Below, piece after piece: positions 53,078-62,086 of a stretch of DNA of 64,000 bases. This stretch comes from MED-G105 sp039025235 (GTDB taxonomy: Bacteria; Pseudomonadota; Alphaproteobacteria; Caulobacterales; Parvularculaceae). Below the pieces are notes generated by a model, which had not been told where the DNA came from, did not search any database, and saw only the letters and a list, made by a program, of their open reading frames with translations. The position numbers and the translations under genes are program-made. Within the stretch, counting starts at the first letter, position 1. Each line of letters begins with the position of its first letter. The stretch is taken from positions 1 to 64,000 of the forward strand of contig JBCCOS010000003.1 in the NCBI GenBank assembly GCA_039025235.1, given 5' to 3'.

Positions 53078-54559
53078 CTAACGATTGCCTGCCTCATTGA
53101 GCCCTTGCGGACGCATCATAGCAAAACGAATAAGTGCAATGAGTGACCCAAGCAGAATAACAAGCCCAGGGGCGCCGCCAAGGTTCGAGAGCATTTTTAC
53201 ACCGTCTACGCCATTTGTCGCCGTCATGATCCATGACACGCCGCCAATAAGGGCGCCCCAAAAAATCTTAATCCAAAGGGTTGATCCGTTGTTTTCTTGG
53301 ACGGTGCTAACACTGGTTTCCTGCTGCCCTGTTTTCAGACATACGCTGGCGATCGAGTGTGTATTGGAGTCCATCGCTGTAACAAATGAAATAAACACGA
53401 TAAAGACGAATGCAGCAATAGTAAGCGCCGTGAGCGGAAGGGCTTGCAAGAGTGCGTACATAACGGCTTCTGGACCGCCGGACTTCAGAGCGGTCGTGAG
53501 GCTGCCGTCGCTCGCGATATCCAGACTGATGGTTGCACCACCGAAGATCCCCATCCACATCATTCCGAAAATAGACGGGAATATCATCGTAAACAGTATG
53601 AACTCGCGAACCGTATACCCAACTGCAATGCGACCCAAAAACAGCGCGGTTATCGGCGCCCACGCGGCCCAATTGGCAAAATAAAACATTGTCCAATCTT
53701 GTCGCCACCCCATGTCGTTTGGATCAAAAATAAGAACACTGCGGGGTACAAACGTACTGACATAATCAATCAATCCGCTGGTGGTGAGGGATAGTATCGA
53801 ACGGGTTTCCGCAGTGAAGAAAACAAAGATCGCAAACAGGAAAAAGAGCCTGATATTGATATCTGACAAGATTTTGATGCCACGCTGCACGCCGGTGACA
53901 GACGACGCCACAAATGCGGCGACAATGGCCGCCGTAACGAAAAAACGCGCAAGGGCGCCATCTGGAAGGCCAAAAATGACATTAAGGCCACCGGCGAGTG
54001 TCATCATACCAGCCCCGAGAGAGGCGGCAACGCCCGCTATTAATGCCAGCAAGGCCAATGCATCAATGATGCTGGCGCCCGTGCCCCGGGCTGCGCGACC
54101 GAAGGCAAATTTCAATGGTGCGCTTAGGGAGTATCTTCCGTTCAGATTATAGTAAGCCAAGGCAAATGCGAGAGATGGCGCTGTGTACATCGCATATGGC
54201 GTGAAAGCCCAGTGCATAAAAAGTGTTGAGATTGAGAATGTCGCCGCGCTGTCGCTCTGAATTGTTGCGCCTGAGAATGCTGGTGGCCCATTAAAATGCA
54301 TAATTGGTTCAGCTGTTCCCCAGAATAGAATACCGGTTGCGATTGTTGTGCACAGAGTAATGGCGAACCAGTTCCATCGGGTGAGGATCGGCGTGGCGTC
54401 TTTGCCGCCTATTCGGACCTGGCCCAACGGCGATAGGGGGATTGCACCAATGACGAGAACAGCGGCAAAAGCACTGAATGAGAATAACCAGCCGACACGA
54501 GAGAGAACCCAGCGATGGGCGCTCGTTGCGATGGCCAGAAAGCCTTCAAAATCGATCAA
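53078..54559 (-). CDS. BCCT-family transporter, N-terminus unresolved
   Basis: 493 residues from TTG 54559. Betaine/carnitine/choline transporter fold with many membrane segments; GWLFSFSAFAAVL, GGKDATPILTRWNWFAI and ILFWGTAEPIMHF are family blocks. The substrate-site glycine motif (GMGIG in typical members) reads TIATGI here. The frame remains open upstream to 54703 and there encodes VFWPPAIILIGAVVASL, a plausible first membrane helix, but with no ATG, GTG or TTG. So the true start is either a rare codon (ATT 54703 or CTG 54697) or the gene has lost its start. Confidence 0.8.
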   Translation of the reverse strand: MIDFEGFLAIATSAHRWVLSRVGWLFSFSAFAAVLVIGAIPLSPLGQVRIGGKDATPILTRWNWFAITLCTTIATGILFWGTAEPIMHFNGPPAFSGATIQSDSAATFSISTLFMHWAFTPYAMYTAPSLAFALAYYNLNGRYSLSAPLKFAFGRAARGTGASIIDALALLALIAGVAASLGAGMMTLAGGLNVIFGLPDGALARFFVTAAIVAAFVASSVTGVQRGIKILSDINIRLFFLFAIFVFFTAETRSILSLTTSGLIDYVSTFVPRSVLIFDPNDMGWRQDWTMFYFANWAAWAPITALFLGRIAVGYTVREFILFTMIFPSIFGMMWMGIFGGATISLDIASDGSLTTALKSGGPEAVMYALLQALPLTALTIAAFVFIVFISFVTAMDSNTHSIASVCLKTGQQETSVSTVQENNGSTLWIKIFWGALIGGVSWIMTATNGVDGVKMLSNLGGAPGLVILLGSLIALIRFAMMRPQGLNEAGNR

Positions 54560-54831
54560 GCTTGCAACGACAGCGCCTATGAGAATGATCGCGGGTGGCC
54601 AAAAGACGAGGGGACGAAGATCGTCAGGAGAAGTGCGGACAATGACCGATTTGGCGGCGCTTAAGTAAGAGATGGGCCTACTCCAGTGACGTCGCAGACC
54701 AATTCAAAACATCTGCGACCGGTGCTGGAATAAAGCCTAAGTTGGAAAAAAAAGCAAAAAGCGAACGGCCTACGTTGCGTAGTCGGCATTTGCAAGGCTT
54801 ATAAAAAATTCGAGTTGGGTACTACTGCCTT

Positions 54832-54906
54832 GGTTGCGACTACTTCAATTAAGACGGCCTCAATTGCGACCGACTTAATTACGACCGCCTCAGTTGCGAC
54901 CATCGT
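54832..54906. repeat. Five degenerate 15-bp tandem repeats
   Basis: Units of the type AATTGCGACCGCCTC at 54832, 54847, 54862, 54877 and 54892; strongest conservation is in the TTGCGACC core. The last unit overlaps the 3' end and stop of the small lipoprotein gene. Confidence 0.75.
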
Positions 54907-55072
54907 CTTTTCCGCGGACTTTTTCCAGCGGATCGAACTTACCGTCATCCTCAGCGAGTTCGTCTCCTGCCATGACGCCTGCTCCTGCAATCGCCACAGC
55001 AACGCATCCTGTCATTGATAGCGACCATAAGATCAGGGTGCTCACGCGTAAAAGTCTCTTAATCATATTCAT
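54890..55072 (-). CDS. Small lipoprotein, unknown
   Basis: 60 residues: basic start MNMIKRLL, hydrophobic core, lipobox SMTGC (Cys 23), then VAVAIAGAGVMAGDEL and a charged tail. Clear lipoprotein signal; an outer-membrane or inner-membrane anchor role cannot be told. ATG at 55072 or 55066. The end of the gene lies in a 15-bp tandem repeat array. Confidence 0.65.
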   Translation of the reverse strand: MNMIKRLLRVSTLILWSLSMTGCVAVAIAGAGVMAGDELAEDDGKFDPLEKVRGKDDGRN

Positions 55073-55524
55073 CGTGCTTTATGTCTTCATAGAATGTGTG
55101 TCGACTATGCATCACCGGTGGCATGACCGATGATCGCTTATGCGCGACACGCTCTCGTTAATCCTACGCAATCGCACGACATAGTCGGCATAGAAAAGTT
55201 ATTTAATCAATACGTATAGGGAAACAGAGGCACAACATTGCGAAATCGACATGATTAGATGCATATGTGGTTCTTGGGCGAAGGGAACTACGTCCGCCCA
55301 TGACCATGGGGCCTGCCCCGACAAGCCCCGTTTCCATTCCCTTGGTCGATGGAGAAACCCCAATTAAGCATCATTTCCAGACAGAGGCGACGACTTGAGT
55401 GGCCATTGGCCCACGCGCCAGGAATTGCAAAAAAAATCAAATACGCAACATCGAAGATCTAAAGCCGTTCAGTGATTCCATTTGAAGCGGAACGGCTTTA
55501 GGGCAAGCGGGTCCGTTTCCGAGA
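55073..55524. other. Gap between small lipoprotein and rpsP
   Basis: 452 bp. The rimM-trmD-rplS genes that usually follow rpsP are absent. Contains a mosaic repeat (55398-55501) close to the rpsP stop, nothing else supported. Confidence 0.55.
55398..55501. repeat. Mosaic intergenic repeat, GCCATTGGCCCACGCGCCA subfamily
   Basis: Same inner block as 39371-39487, linker with CAAATACGCAACATCGAAGA, then CTAAAGCCGTTC and its partner GAAGCGGAACGGCTTTAG. Lies 24 bp beyond the rpsP stop and may act as its transcription stop. Confidence 0.75.
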
Positions 55525-55926
55525 TTATTCGTCTGACGGTGCTTCTTCCGCGGGCGCTGCTGCGGCTTCTTCAGCGGCTGCCTTTGCTGCGGCCGCTTTC
55601 TCTGCTTTTTCTTCTACGCGCTGTTTCGCTTTCTCGCCGGGTTCTGCTTTTTTGGGGTTATTGCCCGGTTTCCACTCCACAAGATCAATGGCGTTTAGAA
55701 AGCGCCCAACCCGGTCTGATGGTTTGGCGCCGACACCGAGCCAATGCTTGGCCCGTTCCGCATCGATCTGTACACGTTTCTCATCGTCTTTTGCGAGAAG
55801 TGGGTTGTATGTTCCGATCTTTTCAATAAAGCGCCCATCGCGTGGCATCCGGCTATCGGCAACAACGACTGAGTAAAATGGCCGTTTCTTTGCGCCCCCA
55901 CGGGCAAGTCTGATTTTGAGTGACAT
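55525..55926 (-). CDS. rpsP: 30S ribosomal protein S16 with Ala/Glu tail
   Basis: 133 residues from ATG 55924-55926 with AAGGA 8 nt upstream (an open frame extends 11 codons further). Core SLKIRLARGGAKKRPFYSVV, RFIEKIGTYNPL and KHWLGVGAKPSD is S16; the last ~50 residues are an Ala/Glu/Lys extension common in alphaproteobacteria. Lies directly downstream of ffh, the usual order, but rimM and trmD do not follow. Confidence 0.95.
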   Translation of the reverse strand: MSLKIRLARGGAKKRPFYSVVVADSRMPRDGRFIEKIGTYNPLLAKDDEKRVQIDAERAKHWLGVGAKPSDRVGRFLNAIDLVEWKPGNNPKKAEPGEKAKQRVEEKAEKAAAAKAAAEEAAAAPAEEAPSDE

Positions 55927-55989
55927 GTTAGTTTTCCTTTTGGTTCGTCTTGTTTTCAATCAAGGTCTATTAACGGAAATGTTTTCTGA

Positions 55990-56023
55990 CCCTCATCCTG
56001 AGGAACGCTCCTCAGGATGAGGG
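55990..56023. repeat. Palindromic repeat CCCTCATCCTGAGGA (ffh downstream)
   Basis: CCCTCATCCTGAGGA (55990-56004), loop ACGC, TCCTCAGGATGAGGG (56009-56023): a perfect 15-bp inverted repeat between ffh and rpsP. A common alphaproteobacterial REP sequence; a partner lies before ffh. Confidence 0.85.
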
Positions 56024-56030
56024 TTCGTCA

Positions 56031-57650
56031 TCATCTCTTCTTCCTTTTCGGTTTCCCGCCCATGCCGGGGAGCCCACCCATGCCGCCTGGCAAGCCTCCG
56101 CCAAGGCCGCCAAGTCCCGGGGGCAGGGCACCCTTGCCGGAAAGCGCCTGATTGATGGCATCAAAATCGATATCATCCTTGCCCATCGCGTTCCCTGATC
56201 CGCCTGGGTCTTCTAGCGCCGTTGGGTCTGGTATGCCGCCACCCATTCCAGCGCCGGCAGGCATGCCGCCGCCGCCTGGCATGCCACCCATGGCGGCGAG
56301 TTGCTGTGCCATGCTTTTCATGCCGCCTTTACCCATCTTTTTCATCATATCGGCCATTTGCCGATGGGCTTTGATAAGGCGGTTGATCTCCTGCACGCTC
56401 GTTCCAGAACCCGCGGCAATGCGTTTCTTACGAGAGGCGTTGAGGAGTTTCGGGCTCTTGCGTTCCTTTTTTGTCATGGAGCTGATGATTGCTTCCTGGC
56501 GAACGATTTCTTTATCATCGAGGCCGCCCGCCTGGTCGACCATCTTTTTCATCTTGCCCATGCCGGGCATCAGGCCCAGGATCGCGCCCATGCCGCCCAT
56601 TTTGCGCATTTGTTTGAACTGGTCGGCGAGGTCATTCATGTCGAATTCGCCCTTGGCCATTTTCTTGGCTTGGCGCTTGGCTTTTTCGACGTCCATTTCC
56701 TCGGCGGCTTTTTCAACGAGGGAGACAATATCCCCCATACCGAGTATGCGACCGGCCATCCGTTCCGGGTCGAACGTATCAAGCGCATCGATTTTCTCGC
56801 CGACACCGGCAAACTTGATCGGTGCCCCGGTGACCGCGCGCATGGACAGGGCCGCACCGCCGCGGCCGTCACCATCAAGGCGCGTGAGGACAACGCCGGT
56901 GATGGGTAAGCGTTCTTTAAACTTCTCCGCTGTCTGAACAGCGTCCTGACCCGTCAGAGAGTCGAGCACCAAAAGGGTTTCTATCGGGTTCGTTGCGGCA
57001 TGGATTTCGGCGACCTCGGCCATCAATTGCTCGTCGATAGAAAGGCGCCCCGCGGTGTCGAGCATCACCACATCGGCGCCGGAAAGCTTGGCGGCTTCCA
57101 TGGCTCGCTTGGCAATTTGCACAGGGGTTTGTCCGGCAATGATAGGCAATGTTGCCACATCCGTTTGTTCACCGAGGGTTTGCAGCTGTTCCATCGCCGC
57201 GGGCCGCCGCGTATCAAGCGAGGCCATCAAAACTTTTTTCTTGTCGCGTTTTGACAAGCGAAGGGCGATTTTGGCCGTGGTCGTGGTTTTACCAGAGCCT
57301 TGCAGGCCAACCATCAAGATCGGTGCTGGCGGCGCCATCGCAAGATTAAGCGTGCCGTCGTCCGCATTGGTATTCTCGCCGGGCATCCCGCCGAGCATCT
57401 CGATAAGGGCATCATGGACGATTTTAATAACTTGCTGGCCTGGCGTGACCGAGCGCAGCACGTCCTGGCCGATGGCGCGTTCTTTGACTTTCGCCACAAA
57501 GTCTTTCGCGACCGGTAGGGCAACGTCGGCTTCGAGAAGGGCGATGCGAACTTCGCGAAGAGCGGCTGATACGTCTTTCTCTTCCAAGGCCCCGCGCCCG
57601 CGAAGCCCTTCAAAGATCGACCCTAAACGCTCACTCAGCGTTTCAAACAT
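56031..57650 (-). CDS. ffh: Signal recognition particle protein Ffh
   Basis: 539-residue SRP54 GTPase. N domain (MFETLSERLGSIFEGL), G domain with GLQGSGKTTTTAK, DTAGR and TRLDGD, then M domain with GPGMG-type Met-rich helices (MRKMGGMGAILGLMPGMGKM). The C-terminal ~90 residues are Gly/Met/Pro-rich and end in KPKRKKR. Targets nascent inner-membrane proteins with 4.5S RNA. Flanked by CCTCATCCTGAGG repeats on both sides; rpsP follows. Confidence 0.97.
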   Translation of the reverse strand: MFETLSERLGSIFEGLRGRGALEEKDVSAALREVRIALLEADVALPVAKDFVAKVKERAIGQDVLRSVTPGQQVIKIVHDALIEMLGGMPGENTNADDGTLNLAMAPPAPILMVGLQGSGKTTTTAKIALRLSKRDKKKVLMASLDTRRPAAMEQLQTLGEQTDVATLPIIAGQTPVQIAKRAMEAAKLSGADVVMLDTAGRLSIDEQLMAEVAEIHAATNPIETLLVLDSLTGQDAVQTAEKFKERLPITGVVLTRLDGDGRGGAALSMRAVTGAPIKFAGVGEKIDALDTFDPERMAGRILGMGDIVSLVEKAAEEMDVEKAKRQAKKMAKGEFDMNDLADQFKQMRKMGGMGAILGLMPGMGKMKKMVDQAGGLDDKEIVRQEAIISSMTKKERKSPKLLNASRKKRIAAGSGTSVQEINRLIKAHRQMADMMKKMGKGGMKSMAQQLAAMGGMPGGGGMPAGAGMGGGIPDPTALEDPGGSGNAMGKDDIDFDAINQALSGKGALPPGLGGLGGGLPGGMGGLPGMGGKPKRKKR

Positions 57651-57705
57651 GTCCTGTCCCTTTCGTGACCGTCAAACCGTTTGACCCAGGTCATTTCTAA
57701 TATCG

Positions 57706-57751
57706 ATCCTTCGAGACGCGTTCTGATGAACGCTCCTCAGGATGAGGGTTC
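57706..57751. repeat. Repeat CCTTCGAGACGCG...CTCCTCAGGATGAGG (ffh upstream)
   Basis: Contains CCTTCGAGACGCGTTCTGAT, then GAACGCTCCTCAGGATGAGG, then GTTC. Right half equals the arm at 56005-56023. A well-known REP-like sequence of alphaproteobacteria; together the copies bracket ffh. Confidence 0.8.
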
Positions 57752-57836
57752 AGAAGGGGCAATGCGAGCCCACAACCCAATTCTTACGCCGCGCAAGTCG
57801 AGGCCAGACACTCCAACGCCCGCCCAAAGCCAAAAG

Positions 57837-57865
57837 CCGCCGTGAGGGCATTACCCCGACGGCGG
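57837..57865 (-). terminator. Candidate terminator of DUF5996 gene
   Basis: CCGCCGT (57837-57843) and ACGGCGG (57859-57865) with inner GGG/CCC pairs. On the minus strand it is followed by CTTTTGGCTTT. Distance from the gene stop is about 160 bp, and the U tract is broken, so the call is weak. Confidence 0.35.
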
Positions 57866-58024
57866 TGCATCCCCGACTCCATCTCTGCTTCATATGGCTT
57901 TTAAAACCAACAAAAGAAACAAAGGGTCGCGTCGGTGAACGCGGAAACATTCGGTTTCCAATAGAGGGGTGTGCGATACCGCGCGGGCGCGGCCTAAGTC
58001 AAGGGGAGCAGTAGGTGCTTTGCT

Positions 58025-58957
58025 TCAAAGGGCTCTGGGAACCCCGGGCTGGCCCAATTTACAGTCTAACGATGCGCGGTCCCATTCAGCCGTTTCTGCG
58101 GCAGCGCGGTAGGTCGCATCCAAAAAGCGTAAGAGTTTTTCTTGCGGATCCGTCGCATTTTTAACCGCGTCATAAGGCAAGACGTATTCGCCGAGTGCCT
58201 CGCTATAAAAAGCATCTTCGACATCAATCGGATAGTCCCCGAAGCCGTCCGGAACCGGATAGGCGTAGCTATAGAAGGCTGGGTAATCGATCCCGCCGCC
58301 GCCAGCCCAGAAGCCTGCGGAGCTTACCTCATGGGAATAGGCTTCGCGTGTGACCGCGTCAGGGAGATGAGGAATGCCGCCGGGATGAGGCGGAGCAGTT
58401 CGGCCGGAAAAGCGAGTCACAGCCAAGTCAAAACTCCCCCAAAACAGATGGACAGGACTTACTTTACCGAGAAATGACGTACGGAAATGGCTGAAGACGG
58501 TGTGAATATTAACCAGCGCCCGCCAAAAATCGTGTGCTGCATTGGGGTCATAAACACCGTCATCCGTTTGCTCTGAGAACGGTACCGCCGTCGGCAACTC
58601 ATTGGGGGCTCCATGGAATTCAGACGGTGCACCAACGGCCTTTAAAAGATCTAAAAATCGCCCATGGAATTCCGCCACGGACATGCTTTCGAGCGCGAAG
58701 CGCTCAGTTTTCCCGGATGCCGATGTAACCTCAAGGTGATGAGCCACGAAATCAAAGTGCACTGAATAGTGATCAGCGGTACCCGGAATAAGTCCCGTCG
58801 TCACACCGCGCGTGGTCACGTAAAATGCCGCTTGCCAGGAATGATTAATCCACGGTGTCAGAGCAAGTCGGAACTTACCTACAATCTGCAGCCACAGATG
58901 AAGTGAAGCTCCTGTCGGTTGCCACCGCGCATAGGGGATGTCCGGCCAAGTATTCAT
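58025..58957 (-). CDS. DUF5996 family protein
   Basis: 310 residues. Matches DUF5996 by WPDIPYARWQPTGASLHLWLQ at the start, HFDFVAHHLEVTSASG, FRTSFLGKVSPVHLFWGSFDLA and RFSGR in the middle, and ending PQEKLLRFLDATY. Widespread, uncharacterised; no catalytic motif can be assigned. Single gene, divergent from the CocE hydrolase. Confidence 0.85.
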   Translation of the reverse strand: MNTWPDIPYARWQPTGASLHLWLQIVGKFRLALTPWINHSWQAAFYVTTRGVTTGLIPGTADHYSVHFDFVAHHLEVTSASGKTERFALESMSVAEFHGRFLDLLKAVGAPSEFHGAPNELPTAVPFSEQTDDGVYDPNAAHDFWRALVNIHTVFSHFRTSFLGKVSPVHLFWGSFDLAVTRFSGRTAPPHPGGIPHLPDAVTREAYSHEVSSAGFWAGGGGIDYPAFYSYAYPVPDGFGDYPIDVEDAFYSEALGEYVLPYDAVKNATDPQEKLLRFLDATYRAAAETAEWDRASLDCKLGQPGVPRAL

Positions 58958-59175
58958 TTCCAGGACCTCAACTTCAACATTGCCCGGCGATTAAACGGAT
59001 AACCATAACTCTATCATACCAGGAGCAAACCGTCGACATAAGTTTCGATAAACAGACGGCATCGATTAGGGGCTTAGCTCTTGAAAGGGGTGATACTTCT
59101 ATCGAGCCACTATATTTTTCTCTATGCTTCTGATGCTATTACTTGGGCCACTGTTTTCGAACGAAGGAAAACCTT

Positions 59176-61029
59176 ATGAAACGTCGGGACTTTTTGATTG
59201 GCACAGCGGTGGCTGCGTCGTCTTCTTCGTGCTCGCAAGAAACGCAAACCGCCAACGGATCGGCATCTAAAGACGGGTTAGCCGCTCAAAGGAATGCTGA
59301 GATGGCAGATGAAAAGATTGAACCGGCGAAAGTCTTTCCCACTGATAATATTTCGCCTGTCACCTATGAGAAAACGACGGTTGTCAATAATTTGCTGGCG
59401 CCCATGCGCGATGGCGTGGGGCTGGCGACAGATCTCATTCGTCCTGATGCGCCTGGCGCCTATCCTGTGGTGCTCATGCGAACGCCCTATAACAAGGTTG
59501 AAGCACACGACAATTCGTTTCTGAATTCACTCGTGCAACGAGGCTACATCGTCGCGATTCAGGATTGTCGAGGTCGGTTTAATTCCGATGGGGTCTTCAC
59601 CCCTTACAGAAATGAAAGAACCGATGGATACGACGCCGTCGAATGGATCGCCGAACAGTCATGGTGCGATGGCAATGTGGGTATGGAAGGGGGATCTTAT
59701 GCCGGTGGCACCCAATGGTTCGCGGCAATGGATGCGCCGCCTCATCTAAAGGCGATCATGCCAGGGGTCGCCCAATGGGACGCCTTTCATAATGAACCTG
59801 TTTTGAATGGTTGTTTGTTGTTGCCAATGCTTGAGTGGATGCACGTCATGGGGCGTCGATCGAAACAATATGGTTCAGACCATGAGTGGTTTAATCAAGA
59901 CCGGGACTATTTTCATGCACTTCCGATTGCGTCTGGTGCCGAAGCCGGTGGCTCTACCTCCGAATGGTGGGAGGAATGGATGGATCATCCCAATTTGGAC
60001 GATTTTTGGCGGTCGCGTTCCTACTCAGAAGATTGGCGCAAAATTAAAGTCCCAGCACTGAATATCACTGGATGGTGGGACATGGGGCTCCCAAGTTCGC
60101 CAGGTGCTTTTTTAGGGATGCGCGGGAACTCTAGGGCTCCGAAGGTCGCAGCAGCTCAGCAAATGATCATCGGTCCGTGGCCCCATTGGGTGAATCGCAA
60201 GCGCAATTTGAATGGCGTCGATTTTGGCGAAAAAGCGATTGTCAATTTAGACGACTACAAGACGCGTTTTCTGGATCGGTGGCTTAAAGGGAAGGACAAT
60301 GGTTTAGGCGACGATCCGCGTGTTCAAATTTTTGTTCTTGGTGCCAATGAATGGCGATCGTCGGATGAGTGGCCGCTTCCTGAGACGGCATTTACGCCAT
60401 TTTATTTTCACTCAAAGGGCGATGCGAACTCATCGAATGGCGGCGGTGTACTGTCGCGCGATACGCCAGGCGGTGAGCCGTCCGACAGTTTCACATACGA
60501 TCCGATGAACCCCACGGGTGTGCGTTGGGATTTGCGGGATGGTCCGGTCGATGATCGCGCGACGGCTGAGCGTGAAGACGTTCTGTGTTACACCACCAAA
60601 ACGCTCTCTGAACCACTCGATGTGATTGGACCAGTCTCTTGCGTGCTCTTCGGGTCTTCATCTGCGCTAGATACAGACTGGCATGTGCGTCTGGTTGATG
60701 TGCACCCCAATGGAGAGGCGCGATATCTGTGCCATGGCGCATTGCGGGCGCGGTTTAGAAACTCCTTCGAAGAGCCGGAATTGCTAGAACCGAACAAAAT
60801 CTACAAGTTTGATATCACCATGGATGCATGCGGTATCCGCTTCTTGCCGGGCCATCGCATTCGTATCGAAGTCATGAGCAGCTGGTTCCCAAGATACGAC
60901 CGCAACATGAATTCCGGGGCGCCGAACAATTTCCGAGATGCCAATCCCGTCGTCGCCAACAACCGTATCCACCATGAAAAGGCGTACCCGTCCCATTTGA
61001 TTTTGCCTCTGGTTCCTACTAAAGGCTAA
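59176..61029 (+). CDS. CocE/NonD family hydrolase, exported
   Basis: 617 residues. MKRRDFLIGTAVAASSSSC: a twin-Arg-like (RRDFL) lipoprotein/secretion signal with a Cys after a Ser run. Alpha/beta hydrolase S15 family: Ser nucleophile in GGSYAGGTQW, Asp in GWWDMG, His in GPWPHW, and a C-terminal jelly-roll domain. Relatives are cocaine esterase, glutaryl-7-ACA acylase and X-Pro dipeptidases; substrate unknown. ATG 59176 has AAGGA 8 nt upstream. Precedes DUF2270 convergently. Confidence 0.88.
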   Translation: MKRRDFLIGTAVAASSSSCSQETQTANGSASKDGLAAQRNAEMADEKIEPAKVFPTDNISPVTYEKTTVVNNLLAPMRDGVGLATDLIRPDAPGAYPVVLMRTPYNKVEAHDNSFLNSLVQRGYIVAIQDCRGRFNSDGVFTPYRNERTDGYDAVEWIAEQSWCDGNVGMEGGSYAGGTQWFAAMDAPPHLKAIMPGVAQWDAFHNEPVLNGCLLLPMLEWMHVMGRRSKQYGSDHEWFNQDRDYFHALPIASGAEAGGSTSEWWEEWMDHPNLDDFWRSRSYSEDWRKIKVPALNITGWWDMGLPSSPGAFLGMRGNSRAPKVAAAQQMIIGPWPHWVNRKRNLNGVDFGEKAIVNLDDYKTRFLDRWLKGKDNGLGDDPRVQIFVLGANEWRSSDEWPLPETAFTPFYFHSKGDANSSNGGGVLSRDTPGGEPSDSFTYDPMNPTGVRWDLRDGPVDDRATAEREDVLCYTTKTLSEPLDVIGPVSCVLFGSSSALDTDWHVRLVDVHPNGEARYLCHGALRARFRNSFEEPELLEPNKIYKFDITMDACGIRFLPGHRIRIEVMSSWFPRYDRNMNSGAPNNFRDANPVVANNRIHHEKAYPSHLILPLVPTKG

Positions 61030-61097
61030 TCCGTTGTGGAATAGCACGCTACGACGTATTGGCTGCAGTTCGGTTGCTCATTGGCTTCGTTTTTGCT

Positions 61098-61868
61098 TCA
61101 CACCGACTGTGGTTTGCCTTTGAGGCGGGCTCGGTCTTGGTAATAGACGACGAGGGTGAAGGTTGCGATGACAATATGGAAGCTGGCGAAGAAGGCGAGG
61201 ACCGCCCAACCGGGAGCGGGGCCGATAACCATCCGTTCAAAGAAGTTTGCCATGTCGGTGACGGGTGTGGGGTGGATAACGATTTTCCCGATGTATGAGA
61301 GGCCTTGAACGAGGAAGATCCATTGGTAATTTCGGCGCAGCCGTCGACCGAAGGCGCGCCAAAATGAAATATGATATTCGGGGTGCTGATAATCGTCTGC
61401 TAATTCCTGCTGCCAATCGCCCGCGTCTTCATAATTCTCTCGTTTTAGCATGGGGGCGTAGAAATGGCGCTCCATCCAGCGCGCCCGCGCCCGCCATACA
61501 TTGAAGTAGCGATAGCGCCGCGCCTCCAGAAACAGAAACACCATGATGAGGACGCCCACCAGAAGCAGCGGCAGTGGCGAGGACGTCGGCGACGAATAAC
61601 TGAGTGATAAAGCAATCCCGAGCGAGACGACGGACCAATTGGTTGTGGCATCGAGCCGTGTGCGCCAGATGGTCGAGCGGTAAACCTCGCCGCGATAAAG
61701 GTGTGCCAGCGCGCCAATCTCTGCGCCTGAAAACTGTGGTTTAAGCTTGGTGTCACGCGCTTCTGGCAAGGGTGTTGGCCGACCGCTCGCGTCTTTCGCC
61801 GGATGTACAAGGTCCGTCGAATCGTCAGGGCCGATGGGGGCCGGTTGCGAGGAAGACAAATTCGCCAT
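61098..61868 (-). CDS. DUF2270 membrane protein
   Basis: 256 residues. DUF2270 signature GALAHLYRGEVYRSTIWRTR followed by two transmembrane segments (SLGIALSLSYSS and LLLVGVLIMVFLFL), a polar domain with RYFNVWRARARWMERHFYAPM, and two C-terminal hydrophobic segments (WIFLVQGLSY and VLAFFASFHIVIATFTLVV). Integral inner-membrane protein of unknown role. The first 40 residues are polar. Confidence 0.85.
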   Translation of the reverse strand: MANLSSSQPAPIGPDDSTDLVHPAKDASGRPTPLPEARDTKLKPQFSGAEIGALAHLYRGEVYRSTIWRTRLDATTNWSVVSLGIALSLSYSSPTSSPLPLLLVGVLIMVFLFLEARRYRYFNVWRARARWMERHFYAPMLKRENYEDAGDWQQELADDYQHPEYHISFWRAFGRRLRRNYQWIFLVQGLSYIGKIVIHPTPVTDMANFFERMVIGPAPGWAVLAFFASFHIVIATFTLVVYYQDRARLKGKPQSV

Positions 61869-62086
61869 AATGCTTCATTTCTTCGACCCGAATAGCTCAA
61901 TTTGGTTGAGAATTCAAAAACATCACTGTTAAAGGCTCAATCATCGAAGTCTCGTCGATAAAGCCTGCGATTGCCTTCTTTGGAGGTCGGCTGGCATACC
62001 CGTTTGATGGATCCGTATTACCAAAGCGCATGAGATTTTGTGTTGCGCTTTTTGCCCGGCCAAAAGGGCCAAAAAGGGAATGTGAC

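Larger units (their letters stand above)
57651..58024. other. Gap between ffh and the DUF5996 gene
   Basis: 374 bp with a CCTTCGAGACG/CTCCTCAGGATGAGG repeat (57706-57751) and a strong hairpin at 57837-57865. I looked for 4.5S RNA (GGAAGCAGC-like tetraloop region) and did not find it. No gene supported. Confidence 0.5.

Noticed and set aside
56301..56909. 202-codon + strand open frame opposite ffh
   Set aside because: Antisense shadow of a GC-rich gene: His/Leu/Ala-rich and without family resemblance or ribosome-binding site; ffh is certain.
57651..58024. 4.5S RNA near ffh
   Set aside because: The conserved GGAAGCAGC-like core was not found; the gap has repeats and a hairpin only.
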